Shown here: positions 1 through 7,303 of the stretch, in pieces
Layout of the letters: the number at the start of each line of letters is the position of its first letter
Position numbering within the stretch: position 1 is the stretch's first letter
DNA from: an uncultured Brachyspira sp.
GTDB taxonomy: Bacteria > Spirochaetota > Brachyspiria > Brachyspirales > Brachyspiraceae
Direction of reading: 5' to 3'
DNA length: 15,117 nt
Assembly (NCBI GenBank): GCA_934725525.1
Contig: CAKVCG010000033.1
Span: forward strand, 1-15,117
Program-made: the position numbers and the translations under genes
The notes under the pieces: model-generated
The model's input: the letters and a program-made list of their open reading frames with translations, nothing else
Told to the model about the DNA's origin: nothing
The model's database searches: none

Positions 1-69
1 AATAATTTGCTTTATCTTTTTTGAAATATATTGTAAATTTATAAAATTAAAATTATTTAAGGAATACAA

Positions 70-723
70 ATGACTTTAAACGATATATTTGCCGAATTTA
101 AAAAATTAAAAAACGATAAAAAAGCGATTGAAATGTCCGCTTATATGAAAAATCAATTTGCATTTTTAGGAATTTCCGCAAGCCAAAGAAAGGAAATTGA
201 AAATAAAATTTTTAAATCCGTTTCTAAAGAAGATTTAGATTTTAAATTTACGGATAAATGTTATAAAAATAAATATAGAGAATTTCAATATTCGGCTGTC
301 GATTATCTTAATTTCAAAAAGCGTCATTTGAATATGTCGCATATTGAAATTTTGAAAAAATATATATTGACAAAATCTTGGTGGGACACTATCGACCATT
401 TGGATAAAATAGTCGGAGATATCGCGTTGAGAGACGAAAAAGTAAACGAAATATTATTGAATTGGAGTTTGGACGAGAATATTTGGCTTAGACGAATTGC
501 AATCGACCATCAGATTTTGAGAAAAGAAAAAACGAATATTGAACTGCTTGAGCAAATAATAATAAATAATTTCAATCAAAAAGAATTTTTTATAAATAAA
601 GCGATTGGATGGAGTTTGAGAGATTATAGCAAAACAAATCCAAAATGGGTTAGAGATTTTATTAAAAGACATAAAAATTCTATGAATAATTTGAGTATAA
701 GAGAGGCAAGCAAATATATATAA
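70..723 (+). CDS. AlkD-like DNA alkylation repeat protein (DNA glycosylase family)
   Basis: A 217-residue cytoplasmic protein of the DNA alkylation repeat (HEAT-like) family. AlkD members excise N3- and N7-alkylated purines as monofunctional base-excision glycosylases. Visible hallmarks are SWWDTID at residues 103-109, WLRRIAID at 139-146 and FFINKAIGWSLRDYSKTNP at 173-191. By analogy with Bacillus AlkD, W105, D109, R141 or R142 and W181 should correspond to the DNA- and base-contacting Trp, Asp, Arg and Trp, so the active site looks intact. The length is normal for the family. The ATG at 70 follows AAGGAA (59-64). I saw no strong promoter in the 69 bases upstream within the window. The stop at 721-723 lies one base from the 3' end of a convergent tRNA-Leu gene. 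The gene is monocistronic here. The family call is firm; the substrate is inferred. Confidence 0.9.
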   Translation: MTLNDIFAEFKKLKNDKKAIEMSAYMKNQFAFLGISASQRKEIENKIFKSVSKEDLDFKFTDKCYKNKYREFQYSAVDYLNFKKRHLNMSHIEILKKYILTKSWWDTIDHLDKIVGDIALRDEKVNEILLNWSLDENIWLRRIAIDHQILRKEKTNIELLEQIIINNFNQKEFFINKAIGWSLRDYSKTNPKWVRDFIKRHKNSMNNLSIREASKYI

Positions 724-724
724 T

Positions 725-806
725 TGCTCGAGACTGGATTTGAACCAGCACGGTGTTACCCGACAGCACCTCAAGCTGTTGTGTCTACCAATTCCACCAC
801 CCGAGC
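725..806 (-). tRNA. tRNA-Leu (anticodon GAG)
   Basis: On the minus strand an 82-nt cloverleaf can be drawn. The acceptor arm is GCTCGGG (806-800) paired with CTCGAGC (732-726), with discriminator A at 725. The D-arm region is GGTGGAATTGGTAGAC. The anticodon stem is ACAGC/GCTGT around the loop TTGAGGT, which places GAG at positions 34-36. There is a class II variable arm, and a T-arm with GGTTCAAATCC. The G-A-G anticodon plus long variable arm identifies leucine. No CCA is encoded (the next bases are ATT), so it must be added after transcription. It lies downstream of the TRAP permease on the same strand and has its own promoter at 820-847. Confidence 0.95.
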
Positions 807-819
807 AAAGATTGTTTAT

Positions 820-847
820 ATGATATATTAGAATAGAGTTTTGTCAA
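820..847 (-). promoter_or_regulatory. Sigma-70-type promoter of tRNA-Leu
   Basis: On the minus strand, TTGACA (847-842), a 16-nt spacer and TATCAT (825-820) precede the tRNA 5' end (806) by 13 nt. Transcription should start about 6-7 nt before the mature tRNA. The -35 is a perfect consensus and the -10 matches 5 of 6. The -35 begins 30 nt beyond the stop of the TRAP permease, so read-through from that operon is also possible; no hairpin terminator is visible between them. Confidence 0.7.
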
Positions 848-877
848 ATAAATACTATTTTCAATGTTTTTATTTAA

Positions 878-2854
878 TTAAACTGCAACGGCTTTTTTCT
901 TATTTCTCGTCAATATCTGAATCAATACTAAAATAATTATAATTAATAATCCTGCAACATCCGTAATCCAACCCGGGTCTATAAGGAGCAATCCTCCCAC
1001 TATAAATAGTATTCTTTCAATCCAAAAACATTTTCTAAATACATATCCTTCCAAACAAGAAGCTACTCCGAACATTCCTATAATAGAGGTTATTATTATC
1101 TGTATAACTTCAATTAAATTTGTATCTAACATAAGCATAGCGGGATTGAATATAAATATATAAGGAATTATAAAAGCTCCAATAGCCAATTTACTCGCTT
1201 CAAGTCCAGTTTTAAAAGGGTCAGATTTCGCTATAGCAGCTCCCGCCATAGCAGCCAAAGCAACGGGAGGCGTTACATCTGCGATTATTCCAAAATAAAA
1301 TACAAACATATGCGCAGCCAAAGGTTTAAATCCTAAACTTATTATAGCCCCAGCGGCAATAGTTGAAGTTATCAAATAATTTGCAGTCGTAGGAACTCCC
1401 ATACCAAGTATTATTGAGCTAATCATAGTTAATATTAATAATAAAATAGAAATTCCTCCCGATATTGAAACTAATCCCGCGCCGACTTTTAAGCCTAATC
1501 CCGTAAGAGTTATAACGCCTATTACTATTCCCGCCATAGCGCAGGCAATAGCAACGCTTATTATATTTCTTGCAGCATTACAAATAACATCTACAATATC
1601 GTTAAATCCGAAGCTGATTTTTCTTTTTTGTAAAATATCAATAATATCGTTTATTATAGCGACAAAAACTGCTGATATTATTCCCATTAATCCCGCATAT
1701 ATCGCGGTTTTTCCAAGAATAAAAAATATTATTATAGTTAATAAAGGAATTATTAAATAACCTCTTTTAAGAAGAAGTTCTCCAAATTTTGGAAGAGATT
1801 CTTTCGACAAACCTTTAAGTCCCGTCTTTTTTGCTTCAAGATGAACCATTATAAAAATTCCCGTAAAATATAAAATCGCGGGAATAATCGCCGCTTTCGC
1901 AACTTCCATATAAGGAATTCCTAAACTATCCGCCATTAAAAAACTTGCAGCTCCCATTATAGGAGGCATAATCTGTCCGCCCGTAGAAGCCGAAGCCTCG
2001 ACTGCGCCTGCAAACTCCGAACGATATCCAAGAGACTTCATCATTGGTATTGTAAAACTTCCCGTGCCAACCGTATTTGAAACAGAACTTCCCGAAACCG
2101 TTCCAAACATTGCGCTCGTTAAAACGGCAACTTTTGCGGGACCTCCGTCAAAACCGCCCGCGATAGCGTTACAAATATCTATAAAAAATTGTCCTATTCC
2201 CGTTTTATCAAGTAAAGCTCCGAAAAATATAAATAAAAATATAAATGTTGCCGAAGCTCCTATTGGCGTTCCCATTATTCCTTCGGTATTATAAAATAAA
2301 TGAGATACGAGTCTTTGATAAGAATATCCTCTATGATTTAAAAATCCCGGCGCATAAGCTCCAAATAAAGCGTAAATTATAAATATTAAAGAAATTATTA
2401 AAATTGGAAGTCCGACTATTCTTCTGCATGCTTCAAATAATATTAATATTCCGATTATTCCTACAAAAATATCTAAAGTCGTATATATTCCCGCTCTTCT
2501 AACTAAAGATTCAAAATTAAATACAATATAACTCCATGCGGCCGCTCCGACTATAGCAAGTATAATATCATAAAATGGAAGTTTATCTTTCGGCATATCT
2601 TTTTTCATTGGAAATAATAAATAAGCAAGAAGCATTACAAAAGCCAAATGCGTAGCTCTCAAAACTTGCGCCGTTATTCTTCCCGAAAGTATAGAATATA
2701 ATTGAAATAAACAAAATATAGCGGATATTATTATAATTAAATATTTTTTCCAATCTTTATATCTTCTATATCTCGATTCGCTATCGTATTTGCTCATATA
2801 ATTATCTATTTCTTCCGCGCTTAAAATATGAATATGATGATTTTCTTTACTCAT
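878..2854 (-). CDS. TRAP transporter fused permease (DctQ-DctM 4TM/12TM fusion, TAXI type)
   Basis: A polytopic inner-membrane permease of about 658 residues that fuses the small (DctQ-like) and large (DctM-like) TRAP subunits, as is usual in TAXI-TRAP systems. These take up organic solutes by Na+-coupled secondary transport, handed over by an extracytoplasmic receptor. Evidence: a hydrophilic N-terminal stretch (about 1-35), many hydrophobic segments, and the large-subunit signature including FGTVSGSSVSNTVGTGSF, EASASTGGQIMPPIMGAASF and GMGVPTTANYLI. I chose ATG 2854 over TTG 2869 because GGGAGGA (2864-2858) sits 3 nt upstream of that ATG and because this ATG forms an ATGA overlap with the stop of the upstream DUF1850 gene. 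The order receptor, DUF1850, permease is the standard TAXI operon. The substrate cannot be told from sequence. The protein ends in a short basic tail (RNKKKAVAV). Confidence 0.95.
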   Translation of the reverse strand: MSKENHHIHILSAEEIDNYMSKYDSESRYRRYKDWKKYLIIIISAIFCLFQLYSILSGRITAQVLRATHLAFVMLLAYLLFPMKKDMPKDKLPFYDIILAIVGAAAWSYIVFNFESLVRRAGIYTTLDIFVGIIGILILFEACRRIVGLPILIISLIFIIYALFGAYAPGFLNHRGYSYQRLVSHLFYNTEGIMGTPIGASATFIFLFIFFGALLDKTGIGQFFIDICNAIAGGFDGGPAKVAVLTSAMFGTVSGSSVSNTVGTGSFTIPMMKSLGYRSEFAGAVEASASTGGQIMPPIMGAASFLMADSLGIPYMEVAKAAIIPAILYFTGIFIMVHLEAKKTGLKGLSKESLPKFGELLLKRGYLIIPLLTIIIFFILGKTAIYAGLMGIISAVFVAIINDIIDILQKRKISFGFNDIVDVICNAARNIISVAIACAMAGIVIGVITLTGLGLKVGAGLVSISGGISILLLILTMISSIILGMGVPTTANYLITSTIAAGAIISLGFKPLAAHMFVFYFGIIADVTPPVALAAMAGAAIAKSDPFKTGLEASKLAIGAFIIPYIFIFNPAMLMLDTNLIEVIQIIITSIIGMFGVASCLEGYVFRKCFWIERILFIVGGLLLIDPGWITDVAGLLIIIILVLIQILTRNKKKAVAV

Positions 2855-3375
2855 CGTTCCTCCCAGCAAAAATGATTTAATTTTAGTTCGATATATTTAA
2901 ATAAAGACAAAATTTTATATTCTATCTTTATACTCTCTTGCGGTTTAAATATTTTTTTTAATTCTATTTTCTCTCCGTCAATTTCTATTATATGATTTGC
3001 AATCGTTCCTACAAATAAATATAAATTATCAATTTTTTTATTTATATCGTATATTTCTATATAATCGTCCGTAATTATAAACTTTTGCAATTCTTCGGGT
3101 TCGGGAATTCCCGCTCCGTAAGAAGCAAATCGGGTTTTTGAGAGAATAATATTTTTATCTTCAATAATATAATAATCTCTAACCAATCCCTTATTAACGG
3201 AATGAGTATATAAAATCACAAACTCTTTATTTTTTATATTAAAAACTTTTTTATTTATAAGCAATTTAGGAAATATCGGCTTAAATAAAATAATCGTTAA
3301 TAAGATAATCGCTGTTAATCGGAGAGTAAGTAATATAATAGTCTTTTTGTTTTTGCTACCATTAAACACAATCAA
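2851..3375 (-). CDS. DUF1850 family protein of the TAXI-TRAP operon
   Basis: A protein of about 172-174 residues. It has one hydrophobic segment near the N terminus (about residues 10-35) followed by a soluble domain, so it is probably anchored in the inner membrane with the domain outside the cytoplasm. The motif YTHSVNKGLVRDYYII resembles the conserved HSV segment of DUF1850, a small family usually encoded between TAXI receptors and fused TRAP permeases. Its biochemical role is unknown; an accessory function in TAXI-TRAP uptake is inferred from genomic association. The start is uncertain: there is no in-frame ATG, and TTG (3375) or GTG (3369) are the candidates, both with weak Shine-Dalgarno sequence. 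It lies 31 bp after the receptor gene, and its TGA overlaps the permease ATG. Confidence 0.8.
   Translation of the reverse strand: MIVFNGSKNKKTIILLTLRLTAIILLTIILFKPIFPKLLINKKVFNIKNKEFVILYTHSVNKGLVRDYYIIEDKNIILSKTRFASYGAGIPEPEELQKFIITDDYIEIYDINKKIDNLYLFVGTIANHIIEIDGEKIELKKIFKPQESIKIEYKILSLFKYIELKLNHFCWEER
2858..2864 (-). promoter_or_regulatory. Ribosome binding site that decides the permease start
   Basis: The minus strand reads GGGAGGA, then ACG, then ATG. It lies inside the 3' end of the DUF1850 gene. It supports ATG 2854 as the permease start and translational coupling through the ATGA overlap (ATG 2854-2852, TGA 2853-2851). Confidence 0.75.
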
Positions 3376-3406
3376 CCAATTAACCGACTTAAATTATCTT
3401 TTTATT

Positions 3407-4357
3407 TTACTGCACAATAATGCCTACTTCTTCATAATATTTTACCGCTCCCGAATGAAAAGGAATTGAAACTCCCTTTGGAGCGTCTTCAATATTGAGT
3501 TCGTTTCCTTTAGCATGAGCCAACGATAAATCCGACTGCTTTTCAAATAGAGTTTTTATCATATTATAAACTTCATCTTCGGGAATATTATTATTAACGG
3601 CAATAGTCGCTTTAACTGCTACAGCTTTCGTGTCGGTATTTACTCCGTTATAAGTGTTTGCAGGTATATTCACTTCGGTATAATATTTATATTGAGAGGT
3701 AAGCTCTCTAACTTGAGTATTTCCGATTGGAACTAAAATTATATCGGTTGATAAAGATAATTCCTGCAACGCGGCGTTAGGAACTCCGGCGACTATAAAG
3801 CATGCATCCAAAGTTCCGTTTTGAAGTCCATCGCTCGATTCTTTAAATGAAAGATTCGATTTTCTAATATCGTCAAAAGTCAAACCATAAGCTTCCATTA
3901 TTTGTTTTGCGTTAAATTCTGTTCCGCTTCCCGCGTCTCCAACCGAAATTCTTTTTCCTTTAAAGTCGGCTATGCTTTTAATTCCGCTCGATTTTGTGGC
4001 GGCTATTTGAACGACTTCGGGATATAAAGTGAGTATTGCCGAAAAATTGCTTAAAACTTCTCCCTCAAACATATCCGTTCCGTTATAAGCGTAATCCATA
4101 ACATCGTTTTGAACGAATGCCAAATCCGCTTCGCCTCTGTTTATCAATCTTAAATTCTCCGCAGAAGCTCCCGTTGATTGCGCCGTCACATTCATGCCTT
4201 CGATATTATTATTCCATAGATTCGCTATGACTCCTCCAAAAGAATAATAAGTTCCGCTCGTTCCACCCGTTGCAAATATATAATTTTTATTTGCGCTTTT
4301 GGAACATCCAATTACGATTAGAAATAATGAAATTGAAATAATTATTAACTTTTTCAT
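3407..4357 (-). CDS. TAXI family TRAP transporter solute receptor (lipoprotein)
   Basis: A 316-residue extracytoplasmic solute receptor that delivers substrate to the fused permease encoded downstream. The signal peptide MKKLIIISISLFLIVIGC ends at Cys18 (IVIGC), so it is a predicted lipoprotein. The mature protein begins with FATGGTSGTYYSFGG (28-42), the classic TAXI N-terminal block, and contains NRGEADLAFVQNDV and KGKRISVGDAGSGTEFNA, also typical of the family. The ATG at 4357 follows AAGGAGA (4371-4365) by 7 nt. It is the first gene of the operon and has a strong promoter at 4385-4413. Many TAXI receptors are soluble and periplasmic; the lipid anchor here suits a spirochete. The ligand is unknown. 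Confidence 0.95.
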   Translation of the reverse strand: MKKLIIISISLFLIVIGCSKSANKNYIFATGGTSGTYYSFGGVIANLWNNNIEGMNVTAQSTGASAENLRLINRGEADLAFVQNDVMDYAYNGTDMFEGEVLSNFSAILTLYPEVVQIAATKSSGIKSIADFKGKRISVGDAGSGTEFNAKQIMEAYGLTFDDIRKSNLSFKESSDGLQNGTLDACFIVAGVPNAALQELSLSTDIILVPIGNTQVRELTSQYKYYTEVNIPANTYNGVNTDTKAVAVKATIAVNNNIPEDEVYNMIKTLFEKQSDLSLAHAKGNELNIEDAPKGVSIPFHSGAVKYYEEVGIIVQ

Positions 4358-4384
4358 AATTAAGTCTCCTTTATTTTTATGTAT

Positions 4385-4413
4385 ATAATATATTTTATAG
4401 ATTTTAAAGTCAA
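4385..4413 (-). promoter_or_regulatory. Sigma-70-type promoter of the TAXI-TRAP operon
   Basis: On the minus strand, TTGACT (4413-4408), a 17-nt spacer and TATTAT (4390-4385) give 5 of 6 matches in each box. The expected start is about 4378, giving a 5' leader of roughly 20 nt with the AAGGAGA ribosome site. The rest of the 165-bp gap up to 4522 is plain AT-rich DNA with no hairpin terminator for the M23 gene that I could see. Confidence 0.75.
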
Positions 4414-4522
4414 TATGATATTTATTATAATATATATTAAAATATTTATCTGAATTTTTTATAGAATTATGTTCTTTAATTGATTCATTTTATTTTTTAT
4501 TATTTTCTAATTTTGAAAATTT

Positions 4523-5668
4523 TTAAAATCTGGCGCTCAAATAAGGCATAGGATTTTTATGTTCTCCGTTTATTCTAACTTCAAAATGACAATGTATACC
4601 CGTAGTCCTTCCAGTATTTCCTATAAGCGCTATTTTATCTCCTCTTTTAACCTTTTGTCCGATACTCACCAAAAGTTTTGAATTATGTCCATAAGCCGTT
4701 TGATAGCCATTAATATGATTAATTATGATAAACCATCCATAGCCGTTTCGCCAACCCGAATATGTTACTATTCCGTCAGCAACGGCTAAAATAGGAGTTC
4801 CATAAGGACCCGCTATATCTACGCCGTAATGATAGCTTTTTTCTTTATTAAAAGGAGATAATCTTGACCCAAATCCGCTTGATATTCTTCCGCCTCCCGC
4901 TACAGGCCATCCTGTTGGAATCTCTCTGTGTAGTATAGAAGGTATTTTTAGAAATGACAATATGTTTTTTTGATAACTTTCAATTTCATTTAAAATCTTA
5001 TTTATATTTGTAGATTCTTTACTCCTAAAAGAAGTATTATCGTTATAATCTATACTATAAGATATATTCTTGATAGTATTATTATAATCTATTAATGCGG
5101 CTGAATATCTATTTAGAGAATTTCTATAATCTTGTATTAACTTATAAATTTTAATTTCTCTATCTGATAGCGTAATATAAAATTCTCTTGCATTTTTCTG
5201 TCTATAATAAGCGTCTACTCCCGTATATATCAAAGCGGAAAATACTAATAATAAAAATAATACTATAAAATTATTGATAGGAAGTCTTATACATTTTTCA
5301 TCGTCATTATAAAATATGAGTATGCTTCTTTCATGATTTCCTAATTTTATAATTGTATAAATAATACTTTTTAAAAAAAATCTTATTCCAAATGTTAAAT
5401 TGTATAAAGTTTTATAAAATTTTTTTATCCCGATAATAAATCTATTTTTTGATTTTGAACAAGGGTTTTTATATATTTTTACTCTTTTTCTTAAATATTT
5501 ATTTAGAGATTTACTTGAAAATTTATTAGGATTAGGAATTATTTTACAGGATTCCTCAAAATTTAAATTATTGACAAATTTGTTTGCAATATCTTTAGCA
5601 GAATTTTCTTCGTCAATATAGTATTTATCTAATTCTTCGGTTTTATCAAAAATGTCTTTAGTATGAAT
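4523..5668 (-). CDS. Membrane-anchored M23 (LytM-like) peptidoglycan endopeptidase, probable ATT start
   Basis: Predicted zinc endopeptidase that cleaves peptide cross-links in peptidoglycan. Numbered from ATT 5668 (381 aa): a basic, Lys/Asn-rich cytoplasmic segment (1 to about 130), one membrane helix (about 132-152, core IVLFLLLVFSALIYTG), a helical, probably coiled-coil stretch (about 155-245), then the M23 domain. Metal and catalytic residues are present: HYGVD (H280, D284), YGHNS (H328) and HCHFE (H359, H361). The frame is open from 5683 to the stop but holds no ATG, GTG, CTG or TTG before the TTG at 5233, and starting there would cut the membrane helix in half. AGGAG (5680-5676) lies 7 nt before ATT 5668 and 4 nt before ATT 5671, so an ATT start is the best reading. 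It begins 23 nt after ruvB and is probably cotranscribed with it. Confidence 0.85.
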   Translation of the reverse strand: MHTKDIFDKTEELDKYYIDEENSAKDIANKFVNNLNFEESCKIIPNPNKFSSKSLNKYLRKRVKIYKNPCSKSKNRFIIGIKKFYKTLYNLTFGIRFFLKSIIYTIIKLGNHERSILIFYNDDEKCIRLPINNFIVLFLLLVFSALIYTGVDAYYRQKNAREFYITLSDREIKIYKLIQDYRNSLNRYSAALIDYNNTIKNISYSIDYNDNTSFRSKESTNINKILNEIESYQKNILSFLKIPSILHREIPTGWPVAGGGRISSGFGSRLSPFNKEKSYHYGVDIAGPYGTPILAVADGIVTYSGWRNGYGWFIIINHINGYQTAYGHNSKLLVSIGQKVKRGDKIALIGNTGRTTGIHCHFEVRINGEHKNPMPYLSARF

Positions 5669-5675
5669 AATAACG

Positions 5676-5680
5676 CTCCT
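5676..5680 (-). promoter_or_regulatory. Shine-Dalgarno pointing to an ATT start of the M23 gene
   Basis: The minus strand reads AGGAG, CGTT, ATT, ATT, CAT. This is the only good ribosome site between the ruvB stop (5692) and the long open frame, and the in-frame stop at 5686-5684 prevents any earlier start. The second ATT (5668) has the more usual 7-nt spacing. Confidence 0.65.
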
Positions 5681-5691
5681 AAATTATGAAA

Positions 5692-6735
5692 TCAACTACC
5701 AAATAAACCTTTCTCATTATAGTTATCGTCATATCTTTTTGAAATATTTAAATAAGAAAAAGCCTTGTTCGTGGCGACTCTTCCTTTCGGCGTCCTTTTT
5801 ATAAAACCGCATTGTATCAAATAAGGCTCTATAATATCCTCTATCGTCTCAATTTGTTCGGATAACGAAACCGAGATTGTGTCTATTCCTACGGGACCTC
5901 CGCCATAATGTTTAATTATAGTATTTAAATATTGTTTATCCAAAGATTCAAATCCGTTTTTATCGACTCCCAATTTTTCCATAGAATCGCATGCAAAATC
6001 TTCGTCTATCTTTATAACATTTGAAACCGTTGCAAAGTCAAACACTCTTCTTAAAAGTCTGTTTGCAATTCTTGGAGTTCCTCTCGACCTTGACGCTATA
6101 GAAATTGCCGCCGAATCCGTTATTTTTATATTCAAAAACGCAGAACTTCTTTTAACTATATTTGCCAAATCTTCCTCCGTATAAAATTCCAATCTTTCTA
6201 CTATTCCAAATCTGTCGTATAAAGGAGTGCTTAAAAGTCCGCTTCTCGTTGTAGCTCCGATAAGAGTAAAATGAGGAAGTTTGACTCTAAAACTTTTTGC
6301 GCTCGTTCCTTCTCCCACTTTTATATCGACAAAAAAATCTTCCATAGCCGAATATAAAACTTCTTCGACAACGGTTCTTAATCTGTGAATTTCGTCTATA
6401 AAAAGAATATCTTTTTCTCCCAAAGTTGTTAATATCGAAGCCAAATCTCCCTGACGCTCTATTACGGGAGCCGAAACCGATTTTACGGAGACTCCCAGTT
6501 CGTTCGCTATGATTTGCGCAAGAGTAGTTTTTCCAAGTCCCGGCGGTCCGTAAAAAAGTATATGGTCTAAAGAAACTTCCCGTTTTTTTGCGCTGTCTAT
6601 ATAAACCTTCAATTTTGATTTTATATTTTTCTGCCCGATAAAATCATAAAAACTTTTCGGACGGATAGAGTTCGTCTCCAAATTATCGTAAGAAGTCTCT
6701 TCGGCGTTAGTTAAACTTTGATTTTCTTCGTTCAT
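5692..6735 (-). CDS. ruvB: Holliday junction branch migration DNA helicase RuvB
   Basis: A 347-residue AAA+ motor that, as a hexamer with RuvA, drives branch migration of Holliday junctions before RuvC cleavage. Seen in the sequence: the N-terminal [11 protein letters not shown] block (25-35), Walker [10 protein letters not shown] (63-71), Walker B LFIDEIH (111-117), the sensor/arginine-finger segment [18 protein letters not shown] (160-177), and the C-terminal winged-helix segment with [12 protein letters not shown] and RTPKGRVAT. The length is normal. ATG 6735 has only a weak ribosome site. It is the first gene of a two-gene unit with the M23 peptidase; ruvA and ruvC are not in the window. 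A promoter lies at 6783-6811. Confidence 0.97.
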   Translation of the reverse strand: MNEENQSLTNAEETSYDNLETNSIRPKSFYDFIGQKNIKSKLKVYIDSAKKREVSLDHILFYGPPGLGKTTLAQIIANELGVSVKSVSAPVIERQGDLASILTTLGEKDILFIDEIHRLRTVVEEVLYSAMEDFFVDIKVGEGTSAKSFRVKLPHFTLIGATTRSGLLSTPLYDRFGIVERLEFYTEEDLANIVKRSSAFLNIKITDSAAISIASRSRGTPRIANRLLRRVFDFATVSNVIKIDEDFACDSMEKLGVDKNGFESLDKQYLNTIIKHYGGGPVGIDTISVSLSEQIETIEDIIEPYLIQCGFIKRTPKGRVATNKAFSYLNISKRYDDNYNEKGLFGS

Positions 6736-6782
6736 ATAATTCTTATACCGTAATTAATAATCAATATTAAAATAATTCTTAT

Positions 6783-6811
6783 ATTATATTATAATTACTA
6801 TTATTTGTAAA
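6783..6811 (-). promoter_or_regulatory. Promoter of ruvB and the M23 gene
   Basis: On the minus strand, TTTACA (6811-6806), a 17-nt spacer and TATAAT (6788-6783) give 5/6 and 6/6 matches. The predicted leader is about 40 nt. A second TATAAT overlaps just upstream (6793-6788). The plus-strand gene at 6871 starts within 60 bp, so the two transcription units are divergent. Confidence 0.65.
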
Positions 6812-6826
6812 ATAAAAAGTTTAGAC

Positions 6827-6850
6827 AACAATGGGTTTCACCCCATTGTT
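6827..6850 (+). other. Perfect 9-bp hairpin just upstream of the DUF167 gene
   Basis: AACAATGGG (6827-6835), a 6-nt loop (TTTCAC) and CCCATTGTT (6842-6850) form a perfect stem. It is followed by A-rich DNA, not a T run, so it is not an obvious terminator in the plus direction. It ends 20 nt before ATG 6871 and would lie in that gene's 5' leader, or in the divergent region if transcription starts downstream. Its function is unknown. Confidence 0.6.
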
Positions 6851-6870
6851 AAAAGAAAAATGGAAAACAA

Positions 6871-7131
6871 ATGATTAATATAGAAGTAAAAGTAACGGCG
6901 GGAGCGAAATCGAATAGCTTCAAAAAAGAAAACGGACTTTATTATATTCGGATAATGGCTAAAGCGATTGACGGCAAAGCGAATAAATCGATAATAGAAT
7001 TTTTATCCGAAGAACTTAATTTAAAGAAAAAAGATATTGAAATAATAAGAGGAGAAAAGAGCAGTAAAAAAATAATTTCTATAAATATTGAAAATGATAT
7101 TTTTGATGAATATTTTAAAAATAATTTATAA
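6871..7131 (+). CDS. DUF167 (YggU-like) family protein
   Basis: An 86-residue soluble protein of the DUF167/YggU family, with no established biochemical function. The conserved blocks are visible: VKVTAGAKSN near the N terminus, YYIRIMAKAIDGKANKSIIEFLSEEL (about 24-49; usual form vaPpvdGkAN..li..La..l), then KKDIEIIRGEKSSKKIISI (about 53-71; usual form v.l..G..sr.K.v.i). The length is typical. The ATG at 6871 is preceded by a weak site (TGGAAAA). It is divergent from ruvB and has a perfect hairpin just upstream. It is followed by a palindromic repeat region rather than a gene on the same strand, so it is probably monocistronic. Confidence 0.9.
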   Translation: MINIEVKVTAGAKSNSFKKENGLYYIRIMAKAIDGKANKSIIEFLSEELNLKKKDIEIIRGEKSSKKIISINIENDIFDEYFKNNL

Positions 7132-7165
7132 ATTTTTCGTCATTAATTTATAGAATTTAATTTTA

Positions 7166-7303
7166 AAATTTAGCTTTATTAATAGTGGATTGCTTCGTTT
7201 CACTCGCAATTGACGAGGCAAAAAGAATTGTCATTACGAGGTTTTGAGGCTAAAGCCCGCTGTTAGCGAAAAACCGAAGTAATCTAAAATTAATAAAATT
7301 TTA
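7166..7303. repeat. Palindromic dispersed-repeat element (REP/MITE-like) between two convergent genes
   Basis: The ends are imperfect inverted repeats: a left arm around 7166-7198 (ending GTGGATTGCTTCG) and a right arm around 7275-7303 (CGAAGTAATCTAAAATTAAT and onward). Inside are smaller hairpins, for example GGC-TAAA-GCC and CGC-TGTTA-GCG near 7248-7267, and the segment TTGTCATTACGAGG. It is richer in G+C than its surroundings. The right end (7281-7303) matches 14729-14751 at 22 of 23 bases, so it belongs to a repeat family. It contains the TAA stop of the ankyrin gene (7303-7301). Confidence 0.7.

Noticed and set aside
21..47. Promoter for the AlkD-like gene (TTGAAA with TATAAA or TAAAAT)
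   Set aside because: Spacers of 13 or 15 nt are too short for a convincing call, and the window starts only 69 bases upstream.
454..774. Open frame on the minus strand across the AlkD-like gene and the tRNA
   Set aside because: It overlaps two well-supported genes, includes the tRNA sequence, has no ribosome site and encodes no recognisable protein.
2064..2294. Plus-strand open frame inside the TRAP permease
   Set aside because: It is antisense to the most conserved part of the permease and its Pro-rich composition is what the opposite strand of that motif produces.
2867..2869. TTG at 2869 as permease start
   Set aside because: The ATG five codons later has a GGGAGGA site and an ATGA overlap with the upstream gene.
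5233..5233. TTG at 5233 as start of the M23 protein
   Set aside because: It would begin in the middle of a membrane helix, and a long open extension with a good ribosome site lies upstream.
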